Shown: positions 9,591 to 21,000 of the stretch, in pieces
Layout: each line of letters starts with the position of its first letter
Numbering within the stretch: position 1 is the stretch's first letter
NCBI RefSeq assembly: GCF_902459465.1
Contig: NC_047081.1
Coordinates: 8,585,883 to 8,649,882 of the forward strand
Reading direction: 5' to 3'
Source of the DNA: Asterias rubens
Taxonomy: Eukaryota; Echinodermata; Asteroidea; Forcipulatida; Asteriidae
Length of the DNA stretch: 64,000 nt
Program-made: the position numbers and the translations under genes
Notes under the pieces: model-generated
Told to the model about the DNA's origin: nothing
Databases searched by the model: none
What the model saw: the letters and a program-made list of their open reading frames with translations, nothing else

Positions 9591-12035
9591 ATTTTTCGTT
9601 CATTTTAGAGCAAAAATTGATAAAAATGCAAGACTATAGCCTTGTGATTTTTTCGTTCATTTAAGAGTAGAGCAAAAATTGATAAAAATGGAAGACTATA
9701 GCCTTGTGATTTTTTCCTTCATTTTAGAGCAAAAATTTATAAAAATGCAAGACTATTATAGCCTTATGATTTTTTCGTTCAATTTAGAGCAAAAATTGAT
9801 AAAAATGCAAGACTATTATAGCCTTATGATTTTTTCGTTCAATTTAGAGCAAAAATTGATAAAAATGCAAGACTATAGCCTTGTGATTTTTTTCGTTCAT
9901 TTTAGAGCAAAAATTGATAAAAATGCAAGACTATTATAGCCTTATGATTTTTTCGTTCAATTTAGAGCAAAAATTTATAAAAATGCAAGACTGTAGCCTT
10001 GTGATTTTTTCGTTCAATTTAGAGCAAAAATTGATAAAAATGCAATTTTATGATTTTTTTCGTTCATTTGAGAGCAAAAATTGATAAAAACGCAAGACTA
10101 TAGCCTTGTGATTTTTTCGTTAATTTTAAAGCAAAAATTGATGATGCAAGACTATTATAGCCTTTTGAATTTTTCGTTCATTTTAGAGCAAAAATTGATA
10201 AAAACGCAAGACTATAGCCTTGTGATTTTTCGTTCAATTTAGAGCAAAAATTTATAAAAATGCAAGACTATAGCCTTGTGATTTTTTCGTTCATTTTAGA
10301 GCAAAGATTTATAAAAATGCAAGACTATAGCCTTATGATTTTTTCGTTCAATTTAGAGCAAAAACTGATAAAAATGCAAGACTATAGCCTTGTGATTTTT
10401 CGTTCATTTTTGAGTAAAAATTTATAAAAATGCAAGACTATAGCCTTATGATTTTTTCGTTCAATTTAGAGCAAAAATTTATAAAAATGCAAGACTATAG
10501 CCTTGTGATTTTTTCGTTCATTTTAGAGCAAAAATTGATAAAAATGCAAGACTATAGCCTTATGATTTTTCGTTCATTTTAGAGCAAAAATTGATAAAAA
10601 TGCAAGACTATTATAGCCTTTTGAATTTTTCGTTCATTTTAGAGCAAAAATTGATAAAATGCAAGACTATAGCCTTGTGATTTTTTCGTTCATTTAAGAG
10701 TAGAGCAAAAATTGATAAAAATGGAAGACTATAGCCTTGTGATTTTTTCCTTCATTTTAGAGCAAAAATTTATAAAAATGCAAGACTATTATAGCCTTAT
10801 GATTTTTTCGTTCAATTTAGAGCAAAAATTGATAAAAATGCAAGACTATAGCCTTGTGATTTTTTCGTTCATTTTAGAGCAAAATTTGATATAAATGCAA
10901 GACTATTATAGCCTTATGATTTTTTCGTTCAATTTAGAGCAAAAATTGATAAAAATGCAAGACTATAGCCTTGTGATTTTTTCGTTCATTTTAGAGCAAA
11001 AATTTATAAAAAAGCAACACTATAGCCTTATGATTTTTTCGTTCATTTTAGAGCAAAAACTGATAAAAATGCAATTTTATGATTTGTTCGTTCATTTTAG
11101 AGTAAAAATTGATAAAAATGCAAGACTATTATAGCCTTATGATTTTTTTCGTTCATTTGAGAGCAAAAAATGATCAAAAAGCAAGACTATAGCCTTGTGA
11201 TTTTTCGTTAATTTTAGAGCTATAATTGATAAAAATGCAAGACTATAGCCTTGTGATTTTTTCGTTCATTTTAGAGTAGAGCAAAAGTTGATAAAAATGG
11301 AAGACTATAGCCTTGTGATTGTTTCGTTCATTTTAGAGCAAAAATTGATAAAAACGCAAGACTTCCTTATTTTTTCGTTCATTTTAGAGTAAAAATTGAT
11401 AAAAACGCAAGATGATGCCTTGTGATTTTTTCGTTCATTTTAGAGCAAAAATTGATAAAAATGCAAGACTATAGCCTTGTGATTTTTTCGTTCATTTTAG
11501 AGCAAAAATTTATAAAAATGCAAGACTTCCTTATTTTTTCGTTCATTTTAGAGTAAAAATTGATAAAAACGCAAGATGATGCCTTGTGATTTTTTCGTTC
11601 ATTTTAGAGCAAAAATTGATAAAAATGCAAGACTATAGCCTTGTGATTTTTTCGTTCATTTTAGAGCAAAAATTTATAAAAATGCAAGACTAGAGCCTTG
11701 TGATTTTTTTCGTTCAATTTAGAGCAAAAAATTGATAAAAATGCAAGACTATTATAGCCTTATGATTTTTTCGTTCAATTTAGAGCAAAAATTTATAAAA
11801 ATGCAAGACTATATTGATTTTTTCGTTCATTTTAGAGCGAAAATTTATAAAAATGCAAGACTATAGCCTTATGATTTTTTCGTTCAATTTAGAGCAAAAA
11901 TTGATAAAAATGCAAGTGATTTTGAACTCCAACTCATTCGCCTTGTTATTTTTTCGTTCATTTTAGAGTAAAAACTGATAAAAATGATTTTTTTTATTTC
12001 ATTTTAGAGCAAAAATTTATAAAAATAATTACCTA
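9575..12035 (+). repeat. 57-bp minisatellite, main array
   Basis: About 42 head-to-tail units. Unit: GATTTTTTCGTTCATTTTAG, AGCAAAAATTGATAAAAATG, CAAGACTATAGCCTTGT. Lengths are mostly 57 bp, or 60 bp with CTATTATAG. Higher-order copies are visible: 9581-9860 recurs at 10615-10890, and a 164-bp group (marker ACTTCCTTATTTTTTCG) repeats at 11361 and 11525. No gene is supported within it. Confidence 0.95.
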
Positions 12036-12404
12036 GTGTTAGTGTTTTGGAAATGGTTTGGGTAATGTTTTACACGAATGAGTGGGAGTTCAAAATCACT
12101 TACAATTTTACAATGAAGTAATGGAAAACCATTATACTACTATTACTGGTAAGTTTACAATTTCCAGCTTGTTTTATTAAATTTCCCCCAAATAGTAATT
12201 ACTTAGTTAATATACACATTCTACAAAAATATCATATTGTTATTATTAAATATATAATTGCGTAAATTCTGATGATAGCTTTTATACAAACATTTGACTG
12301 TTTGGGTTTGAAAAAATTAATTAACACAAATGATATTAATTTACGTTCTAATAAACATTTCAGAATACTACAGATATGAGCCTTATAGATAAAGTATTAA
12401 TCTT
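12036..12404. other. AT-rich intergenic DNA
   Basis: No coding or repeat signature recognised. Confidence 0.5.
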
Positions 12405-12791
12405 TTAAAGACAGTGGACGCTATTGGTAGTTGTCAAAGACAAGTCTTTTCACTTGGTAAATCTCAACATATGCATAAAATAACAATCATGTGAAAATTT
12501 GAGCTCAATTGGTCTTCGAAGTTGCGAGATAATAATGAAAGAAAAAAACACCCTGGTCACACGAATTTGTGTGCTTTCAGATGCTTGATTTCGAGACCTC
12601 AAATTCTAAACTCGAGGTCTCGAAATCAAATTCGTGGAAAATTACTTCTTTCTTGAAAGCTACTTCACTTCAGAGGAAGCCGTTTCTCACAATGTTTTAT
12701 ACCATCAACCTCTCCCCATTACTCGTCACCAAGTAAGGTTTTATGCTAATAATTATTTTGAGTAATTACCAATAGTGTCCACTGCCTTTAA
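12405..12791. mobile_element. Family A MITE
   Basis: Starts TTAAAGACAGTGGACGC and TATTGGTAGTTGTCAAAGAC, ends AATTACCAATAGTGTCCACT then GCCTTTA. Interior has the family hallmark GAGACCTCA/TGAGGTCTC inverted pair and AACATATGCATAAAATAAC. About 380 bp, no protein coding. Confidence 0.9.
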
Positions 12792-13479
12792 GAAATCATT
12801 CCCTTCATTATTGGAAAGATTCTTTTTGTTTTTGAATCGCAAAAAAAACTCTGTCGTCTGGAAAAGAAAATCCACTTTCCTTGATAAAACATGGACAGAG
12901 GATAGTCTTAATACTGTTAAAAGCTATAACATCACTGAAATCTATTGTGTTAACTTATAGCCATGAATAGTTAATATAGTACTAATCTACTGAATAATCT
13001 ACTTGAAATATTATTTATAATACAAAATAGTTCCTTTTCAGTAGTTTTGACACACAAAATTACGTTGTCTTGATCTGAAAATAATGTACAAAATTACATG
13101 TATTTCTTCACTCACTGAATGATCTTTTAACAGGCCATTAGTTTCTTGATCCCTTGAAAGACAAAATCTTGGAAACATATTCTTGAATTCATCTGGCCGA
13201 ATTATTTGAATAATCATAAGATAAAATTTAAATAAATGAATATTCGGATAAAGTTTTCCATAAAACTGGGTGGTTTATAATATTATTATTATATACTTTT
13301 CCTAATAATATACCAAATGAAAAATATGCTGTGAAAATTTGTGGACAAAGGGAAATGCTTTTAAAAGACATTGTAAAAAATCATTAAATGTATGATAACT
13401 AATTGAACAAAGTTTTAATAAACATAAACATGTCAGTGCTCAAAACAGAAGTAGAAGATTTAAAGTTGCTTTCTGCAAG
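12792..13479. other. AT-rich intergenic DNA, no gene seen
   Basis: Long A/T runs and only short open frames without family likeness. Confidence 0.5.
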
Positions 13480-13480
13480 C

Positions 13481-13854
13481 TTAAAGACACTGGACACTAT
13501 TGGTAATTGATCTTCTCACTCGGTGTATCTCAACATATGCATAAAATAACAAACCTGTGAAAATTTGAGCTTGATTGGTCATCGGAGTTGCGAGATAACT
13601 ATGAAAGAAAAAACACCCTTGTCACACCAAGTTGTGTGCGTTTAGATGGTTGATTTCGAGACCTCAAGTTCTAAACCCGAGGTCTCGAAATCAAATTCGT
13701 GGAAAACTACTTCTTTCTCGAAAACTACGTCACTTCAGAGGGAGCTGTTTCTCACAATGTTTTATACCATCAACCTCTCCACATTACTCGTCACCTCGAA
13801 AGGTTTTATGCTAATAATTATTTTGAGTAATTACCAATAGTGTCCACTGCCTTT
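13481..13854. mobile_element. Family A MITE
   Basis: TTAAAGACACTGGACACTAT at the left and ATAGTGTCCACTGCCTTTA at the right; same orientation as 12405-12791. Confidence 0.9.
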
Positions 13855-13970
13855 ATTTAAGCACATGGTGAGAATCGTTTATTATTATAATTATTCAGAT
13901 TATTAAGATTTTAAGTGCTTCAATTTGTTCTTCCAAATAGTTGGTGCAACAGATGCCTTTTAAGCGGTTT

Positions 13971-14299
13971 GAAAGACACTGGACACTATTGGTAGATACT
14001 CAAAATAATTATAAGCATAAAACCTTATTTGACGAGCTGTTGATAGTATCAAACATTATGAGAAACGGCTCCCTTTGAAATAAAGTAGTTTTTGAGAAAG
14101 AAATGATTTCTCACTGAAATATCTGAAAGCACACAACTTGTTTGACAGGGTTTTTTTTTTCTTCCATTATTTTCTCGCAACTTCGACGACCAATTTAGTT
14201 CAAATTTTCTCAGGTCTGTTATTGTATGTATATGTTGAGATACACCAAGTGAGAATACTGGTCTTTGACAATTACCAATAGTGTCCAGTCCCTTTAAAG
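13971..14299. mobile_element. Family A MITE, opposite orientation
   Basis: Begins GAAAGACACTGGACACTATT and ACTCAAAATAATTATAAGC, the complement of the usual right half, and ends ACCAATAGTGTCCAGTCCC then TTTAAA. It lacks part of the central GAGACCTC palindrome. Confidence 0.88.
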
Positions 14300-14570
14300 T
14301 GCAGGCCACTTTTACGGTAGTTTAATTTAATACACCTTGTGCCATGCATATTGCTTCTAAATCTTCACTGCTGAATATAGTAAACATTTCCCACAAATAA
14401 AATGACAATTAAAGTTATAAACAAATGCATTGCTAAATTTTAATAAAATTAAAATAATTGTCAAAACCAGTTCAAGCCCACCTATAAATTGTACCAAAAG
14501 AAAATATAAAAAATCAATTAAAAAAATGTACCCATTGAAAAAAAAAATTCAATAAATTTCAAATTATATA

Positions 14571-14820
14571 TTTGGTTTGCGGTAACACCATGTGTGTATC
14601 TACTTCCCAGGTAGAGTTTGTTTTTAAGACAACTGTCTTACTAAATTCTACTTCTAAGAACTGTCCTGCTTTTTAACTACTACCTGCTTTTCAGAACTGA
14701 GAAGTCTCCCGAACAATCCGATAAATCTACTGCACGGTAGTAGAATATAGAAAGACAAGTCTCTCCAGAACCGACTCTACCTGGCGAGTAGATACACACA
14801 TGGTGTTACCGCAAACCAAA
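14571..14820. mobile_element. Family G MITE with TA target duplication
   Basis: About 34-bp near-perfect terminal inverted repeats (TTTGGTTTGCGGTAACACCA ... at the left, complement at the right) flanked by TA on both sides. TA duplication is typical of Tc1/mariner-type mobilisation. One-ended matches occur near 19093 and 57853. Confidence 0.8.
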
Positions 14821-14822
14821 TA

Positions 14823-15544
14823 AATATTAATACCTCACCATGCAATGCCTCAAATCATAAAAATTTAAATTGTTTAACAATTAGTCTTTCGCTACCTCTA
14901 ACCACTTTCACACCTTATAACAAAGCTACCTATAGTTGCTCGGAAGGAACCACGGGGAAACATTTAATCATACATGTGTAAGTGATGAAAACAAGTATTA
15001 CAAGGACGACAAAGAATTAATGTTTGTCTCAAAAGTCGGACACAAGGTGTTTTATAATGAAATTTTGTTTTTGCAGCAAGAAACAGTTATAAGACTTTGT
15101 GGAAGAATGGACGATCTGAGTTGTTTTCGTAGCACTATGATTTGTTTGTTAATTAAAATATCTCAAATGTTGTTCTCAATTTAAAAAAAAGAAAAGAAAA
15201 TTAATTGCATTCATTGAGGTGCACTGTTATTTCCTTTTTTGTTTTGGAAAATTCCGCATGCAAGATCCAAAATAAAAATCATAAACGACTCAATAGCAAA
15301 ATCAAATAAAAATATAAATGAAATATAGAATGCAAGGCACACGATGATTTGAAAATGTACATGCTGAAAATAAACAGTGATGCTTTGAAATAAAAGAAAA
15401 AAAGACAATTTCAGTCGGTCAAGGCAGTAAAAAGTAATTTTGTTAAAGCAATTTGAAAGGGAAAAATGATTGATAGGGAACACATTGAACTCATGTTAAC
15501 ATTTGAAGGAGGTTTAAAAAAAAAAAAAAAAAAAATGAAAACAA
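14823..15544. other. AT-rich intergenic DNA, no gene seen
   Basis: Short open frames only; an A run at 15516-15534. Confidence 0.5.
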
Positions 15545-15935
15545 ATTATGCAAGTCGCCAGACACACAGGGCCTGGAGTCTATTTCAAGGTGTGTGGCAG
15601 GCCTGATACTTCACGGAGGCAACGAAGGCGATTGCCTCAGTGTCCCCTGGTCATTGCCTTGGTGCCCTTGAAATGCTCCAGTACAAATTTGCAATTTCAT
15701 CATAGGGTGCCCTTTACCAAGAAGAAAATGCCTTGGTGCCCTTGCCCTTTCAAAAACGAAGCTTACAGCCCTGGTGAGGTACAATTTATTTTTTCCAGGG
15801 GCTGTTGCCACCTACTCCTAGGGCTGAAACAGGGTTCCCCTTTCACAGTCCATTAACGGATTTAGGCTTAGGTATCATCCATCAGAAGCCTCTCTGGTAG
15901 AGCAGAAAGTACTACCTTGCCAATTTTCCGAAGCA
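15545..15935 (+). repeat. Family I repeat, interrupted by family H at 15601-15776
   Basis: Flanks match 27710-27985 and the reverse complement of 55630-55800. Shared words are GTCGCCAG, TTCAAGGTGTG and ACCTACTCCTAGGGCTGAAAC. Family H sits in the GTGTGG(GC)TACAATTT segment. Confidence 0.75.
15601..15776 (+). mobile_element. Family H MITE nested in family I
   Basis: Starts AGGCCTGATACTTCACGGAG, has two TGCCTTGGTGCCCTTG boxes, and ends near TTACAGCCCT. Imperfect flanking octamers GGTGTGGC/GGTGAGGT may be a degraded target duplication. Other copies: 23606-24008, 33072-33246, 61556-61702 and a fragment near 32907. Confidence 0.7.
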
Positions 15936-15960
15936 ATCATGGTTAAGTGTCTTGTGACCA

Positions 15961-16202
15961 GGGCCCAATTTCATATAGCCGCTAAGCACAAAAATTTGCT
16001 AAGCATGAAATTTCTTCCCTGATGAAAAAAGGTTTACCAACCAAATTTCCATGTGTTTTTCAGGATAAGCAAACAATAGCTGAATACCAGTAACAAGCAC
16101 TATGCAACAAATGGAAATTTGGCTGGTAGTCCTGTTTTTATCGGGGAAGAATTTCATGCTTAGCAAACTTGTGTGCTAAGCAGCGCTATGAAATTGGGCC
16201 CG
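15961..16202. mobile_element. Family K palindromic MITE
   Basis: GGGCCCAATTTCATATAGCC at the left, CTATGAAATTGGGCCC at the right, interior TTTGCTAAGCATGAAATTTC and its inverted partner. Confidence 0.85.
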
Positions 16203-16285
16203 GGACTCAAACCCAAGCTCTGCTGATCAAACACCAGAGCTTGAATCTGGTGCTCTTAACCGCTAGGCAATCACACGCCACAAAA
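16185..16285 (-). repeat. tRNA-Leu/Ser-like SINE head
   Basis: In reverse complement: GCCTAGCGGTTAAGAGCACC, a variable arm, then GGTTTGAGTCCC. Same type as 22148-22447 and 18834-18900. Confidence 0.65.
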
Positions 16286-16289
16286 TGGG

Positions 16290-17166
16290 CGAATAGGTTG
16301 GCCAGAGCTCAAATATTACACTCTATTGCAATATACATGTACATGGTTTTCTCTATGCTATAACTAAACACCAAAAACCAACAAGTTGCTACAGTGGTAT
16401 GAGACAGTGTCTGAAAAATAACATAAATAAATAAAGTCAAAAATTTTACAAAAGAAACCAGGCACTTCTAATGTTGAAAAAATACTGGAAATATGAGACT
16501 TAAAATAAATCTCGTTATAATAATAAGCATCCTTTAAGTCTCAAAAAATAACTTAAGAGTTCTCAAAATTCCAAGGTGATTTAGTTTCCAAGTACTTTCG
16601 GGGATAAGAAAAAATATTTACAAACATGTACCATTAGAACATTGCAGTGTGTGCTTAAAAAAATACACCATCTAGTCAATAGTGGGACCATTGTCTGCTT
16701 GCAGAAGAATCTCATTGAATTAATTCTTGGGTGAAATTTGTACCATCTTCGTTTTTGTTTTCTAAATTCTGATTATTTTTGACACGAAAATCTCTGCATA
16801 TTGCTTTTTAAGTAATTCATGCAAAGATTGAATGATAAGTTATTTCATCAGTAAAATGTATGACTTTGTATTAATTTTGTGTAGTCTATAATGAGTTAGC
16901 ATTCATAAATTAAAAACTTGTTAACATTTCTTTCTTTGTAAGGAAGAAGGAAAAAAATGAGCTGTTGCAAACTGCTTACCAACCTTAAGGACCTATCTTA
17001 TAAATGCAAACAATAGTTTGACGCTTTGATGCTTGCAGTGTCTTTCTCGAAGGCTAATTCATTGAGAAACCTCTGAGAAAGACACTGCTAGGGTCGAAAA
17101 CGTCATAAACTATTTTTTTCATTTTTGTTAGGATGAAATAAGTTTCTTGTGATTGGTAATTTTAGT
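16290..17166. other. AT-rich DNA 3' of IPMK
   Basis: No coding sign. Probably includes the IPMK 3' UTR on the minus strand, but I could not place a convincing poly(A) signal. Confidence 0.45.
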
Positions 17167-18038
17167 CTACTCTTTACCGTAGAAATTGTGTAAGGATTCA
17201 AAAAAGTGGATGACATTCCTTAGACCGAAGAGGTAAGATTCGTCTCTTGTGTCGGCCTCCACTACGTGAGTGAAGTCGATCATCTTAATGATTGCTAGTC
17301 TACTATCCGATTCTTTCTCTGGGTCTATGGAAATCACTTCGGCTTCTACCGGTACAGGCGGAGCATCAGAGTGGTTGACATTTTCAGATTTACGCTCATC
17401 AACCAATGCTGGCTCTGAAGGGCTCTCTGATTGGACAGGCTGTGGGGGCGGGTTACCAGCTTGACCGTTTGATTGGCTGAGACTCCGTTGTCGTTCCCTC
17501 ATCTGCGAGACGGTCAATCGTCCATTAATGTCCAGAAGTCGCGGTTGAGTCTCGCCTCCGTTAATAGTGGATAAAGCCGGGTCTGCGCTGTTGTTGTTAA
17601 CCCCGCCGTCCACCGGTCGGCCGTTGTGAACCATCTTGGCTGCTATGGACTCTTGGTACGTCGGCAGCCGATTCACAAATCCATTCTCATCAACCGGGAA
17701 TACGTCGTCTGAAACTTCTTTCGAATTCATGGGAAGACTTTCTGATTCGGGGGCAGAGGGTTTGACTTTTGGACCCGCTCGCTTGAGATGCGAGTAACTC
17801 ACAAAATTTGGTTGGTTGGTGCTGAGGTTCTCGATCTCTTGCGCCGCTGGCGTCGGGGACGTCACCATCATGGAGTTCGCGGGAGTAGCGCCCTCGTAGA
17901 CAAAGAGAAGGGAACTTGAGAAGAAATGAAGCTGCTTTTGGTTCATGAACCATCGCTGAATTTGTTTTAACTGTTTGAGGAACTCTGGTATAACGTCGAT
18001 CCTGATGCCGTCAACAACATTTAGATATCTTGCAAAAC
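17167..18038 (-). CDS. IPMK: IPMK exon 6 (C-terminal lobe)
   Basis: Acceptor TATTTAG ends at 18039. RWFMNQKQLHFFSSSLLFVY, a Ser/Asn/Pro-rich insert, then IIKMIDFTHVVEADTRDESY and a C-terminal helix. Stop at 17167-17169. Confidence 0.95.
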
Positions 18039-21000
18039 CTAAATAGAAAGAAAACAACAAATAAAACTTCAGTATTATTCTTGTGTTTAGTGATTGATAA
18101 CCACAGTAAACTGTAGAATTAGCAGTCACAAACCCAAAGGACCTGTGGCATAAATGCAAAGTATAGTCAATGGCCCAGCGTTTCGACCCTTGCTCTTTCT
18201 GTGTCCTGTCTGCCTCTCTCTCTCTATTCATGTTACATGTATTCCACTTGACTGCTATGTTACACCTATAAACCTGCTCATGTTTGTTGCGTTGTCGTTT
18301 AGCCTTTAAGAAAGACTCTGTTAGGTTGAAACATCAGGCCATTTTGTTTGCATTTATACCTTAGGTCAACTTGGTAATTTCTCTTACTAAGGGTATAACT
18401 CATTTTGAGTTTCAGTTCATGAAGTGCTGCCTTGCCTTAATAGAGTCAATCATTAACCTAATTCCAAAAGTAAAACTTGAAGTGTCTTAGTAAAAAATAC
18501 TTCAGCGAATGAACCCATGGTGAAGTAGCGAGAGAGATGTCAACAACTTGTGTCCTAGACAGGTAATCATCTCAATGGTCCTAGGCATTGTGTAATGCAC
18601 ACCTTAACACACTGGCTGTTATTGCGTTGTTTCCGGATCGGCTGCAAAAAGCGCCCTCTATGAGCATGTTTGCAGTGCAGTTTACGAGATACGCATTTGA
18701 AAACAATGATGTGGAACTTGTACAAAGAAAAAAAGTAAAGAATTTAACTATGAAAGAGGGCCGTGTTAGTCTGAAGGACAAAAAGCAATTATGGCAAAGT
18801 ATCTTGCTCAAGGATACAAGTGTCATGACCAAGACTTAAACCCACACTCTGCTGATCAGAAACACCAGAGGTTGATCCCGGTGCTATTAACCACTCAGCC
18901 ACAACCTGGGCCCAATTTCATAGAGCTGCTTAAAAGCGTACAAAGTTGCTAAGCACAACAAAATTCGGCTTACCGGAATATGGTTACCAGCCAAAATGAA
19001 ATTTCTCGTGTACAATCTGTGACTGGTATCCTGCTAATTATTGCTTAGCAGAAACTTTTCCAGCAATATTTTCCTGCTAAGGCATCTCTATAAAATAAAG
19101 TAAGGTTTGCGGTAACACCATGTAATGAAAATCTCTAAATGAGTTGGATGGTTCCGAAAAGAGCCGTTGGTTTCAACTCGACGTTTCCATTCAGTATGCT
19201 CTGATCATCTTCTGGAGAAAGCTGGACACTGATGCTGCATGCTGCTTAAGTACTGATGATGCGGATTAGCTTGGTAACGCACTCTATGAAATTGAGCCCT
19301 GTCGATTAAATGATCACATGCACATACTTAAAAGAAGTCATACCTTCAATGGCATTATCCACATGTAGACTCCGTCCGTAAAACTTGTCCTGGCACTCAA
19401 ATTCATCAGTCGCTGGATGGTACACCTGCAAACAAACAAAGTATCGTTGACAATGATTACTATTTGCTGTCACCCTTTTTCTAATTCCGATGCTACAACT
19501 TTTGTATCGATACCCCCCCCCTGAACCAGACACCTCCTTGAAAGTAACTGAAACACTGTCCCAAGTTCAAAGAGCTTGAGATCCAGTTTAACAGGATGTC
19601 GGGAACGAAGACCGAGACAATACCAGTGGTGGTGCCTTTTGCAAAGTTCTAATTCGAGCTAATATTTTGCTCATAGAAGTGCCCCTTACCTGAGGGGGGA
19701 ATGGGTACCTTTAGACTGTCTGCCAATCACCAAGAGAGGGCGCTCTTCACCAGGTAATGTCAACAACTTAGAAATAGGAGAAGCACGAGTGACAGTCACT
19801 GACAGCAAATACCTTGTGTTTTGCGTGTTTTTGATTTTGTATTTAGATTTAGCCAAACTGTATTTTGTTTTTCATAACACAATGCCAGCATAAACAAAGC
19901 TGTTCTGGAACAGGACGTACTGGACACGAGTTCCCCAAGGATAACGTTCCCCAAGGATTTTTGGGAGTGTTTCTTCTAGGGTAATTAGCAAAAAATCCAA
20001 ATGCTGACCTACCAAAAATTTTGAAGAAATCTGAAGTTTAGTTGTCTGACAATGTATCTGTATTTTTAAATTTTTAGCATTTACCATTGTTTGCTCTAGG
20101 AGTTGTGCACCCTTACCTGGTAGGTCTGCTGCCCTCTAGTGGCAGAGCTTTCAAAGAGTCTCCCATTGCTGTGCCCTTTTTATAACAAAGTTCAAGGCCA
20201 GAAATCATATAATAATAGTAATATCAAGCATTTGTATGGCTTACTTCATCTGTAAAACATTTAAAGATTGAACAGACACGTTGCCTTGGATCAGTCAAGT
20301 TGGTCTATAACCAATTGCTATGAAATGCATATGGTTAAAAAGATGTTTTAAAAGTAGCATGTAATGATCCACACAAACATACCTCGAAAATTATGAGGTT
20401 TTGCTTTTACTTTGCAAACTATTACAGTCAGCCATTTTATGGAGTCACAAACTTGACTAAAAAAACGGTTGACGTGTTAGTTCACGACGTATAAGGAAAA
20501 CCAACCATTTTTGAGGCATATTGTGTGGATTGTTATATTCTACTTTAAAAACATCTTTCTAACCATACATGTATGTATTTTATAACAAACGATTTTCAAA
20601 CTTTTTTTATAGACCAAATCACCCTATCCAAGGCCACATGTTCCTTTAACCATTTACCCTCATTCCAAGGATTTGGAAGCCGATCTTTTCCAAGTTTGGG
20701 TATTTCTGCTTGGCAAGTTCCACTTTTCGTAGCGATACTCCGTCTTCGTAGCTCTTGGAGCCGATCTTGACGTCCATTATGCATGGCTTGCGGAACCTTG
20801 TGGTGACATCATTTATCTTCAAGTATACCACTGATGAGGTCGGGTCAAAGGTTAAGGTAAAAGATTAAGGTGCTTTCAGATGCTTGAATTTGATAATTCA
20901 GTTCAAGTATTTAGTGAGAAATTACTTCTTTCTCAAAAACTGTGTTACTTCACAATGTTTTGAAAAGGCCTGAAATTTCTCATCCCTGGTTATCACACCT

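Noticed and set aside
6829-12035. CRISPR-like array
   Set aside because: Regularly spaced repeats, but there are no unique spacers and no cas genes, and the genome is animal; it is a minisatellite.
13632-13840. Recurring short frames reading like CAFRWLISRP or MVDFETSSSK
   Set aside because: The same frames appear at 26972, 45115, 54665 and 60619 because they lie in the core of family A MITEs. They are repeat translation, not a gene family.
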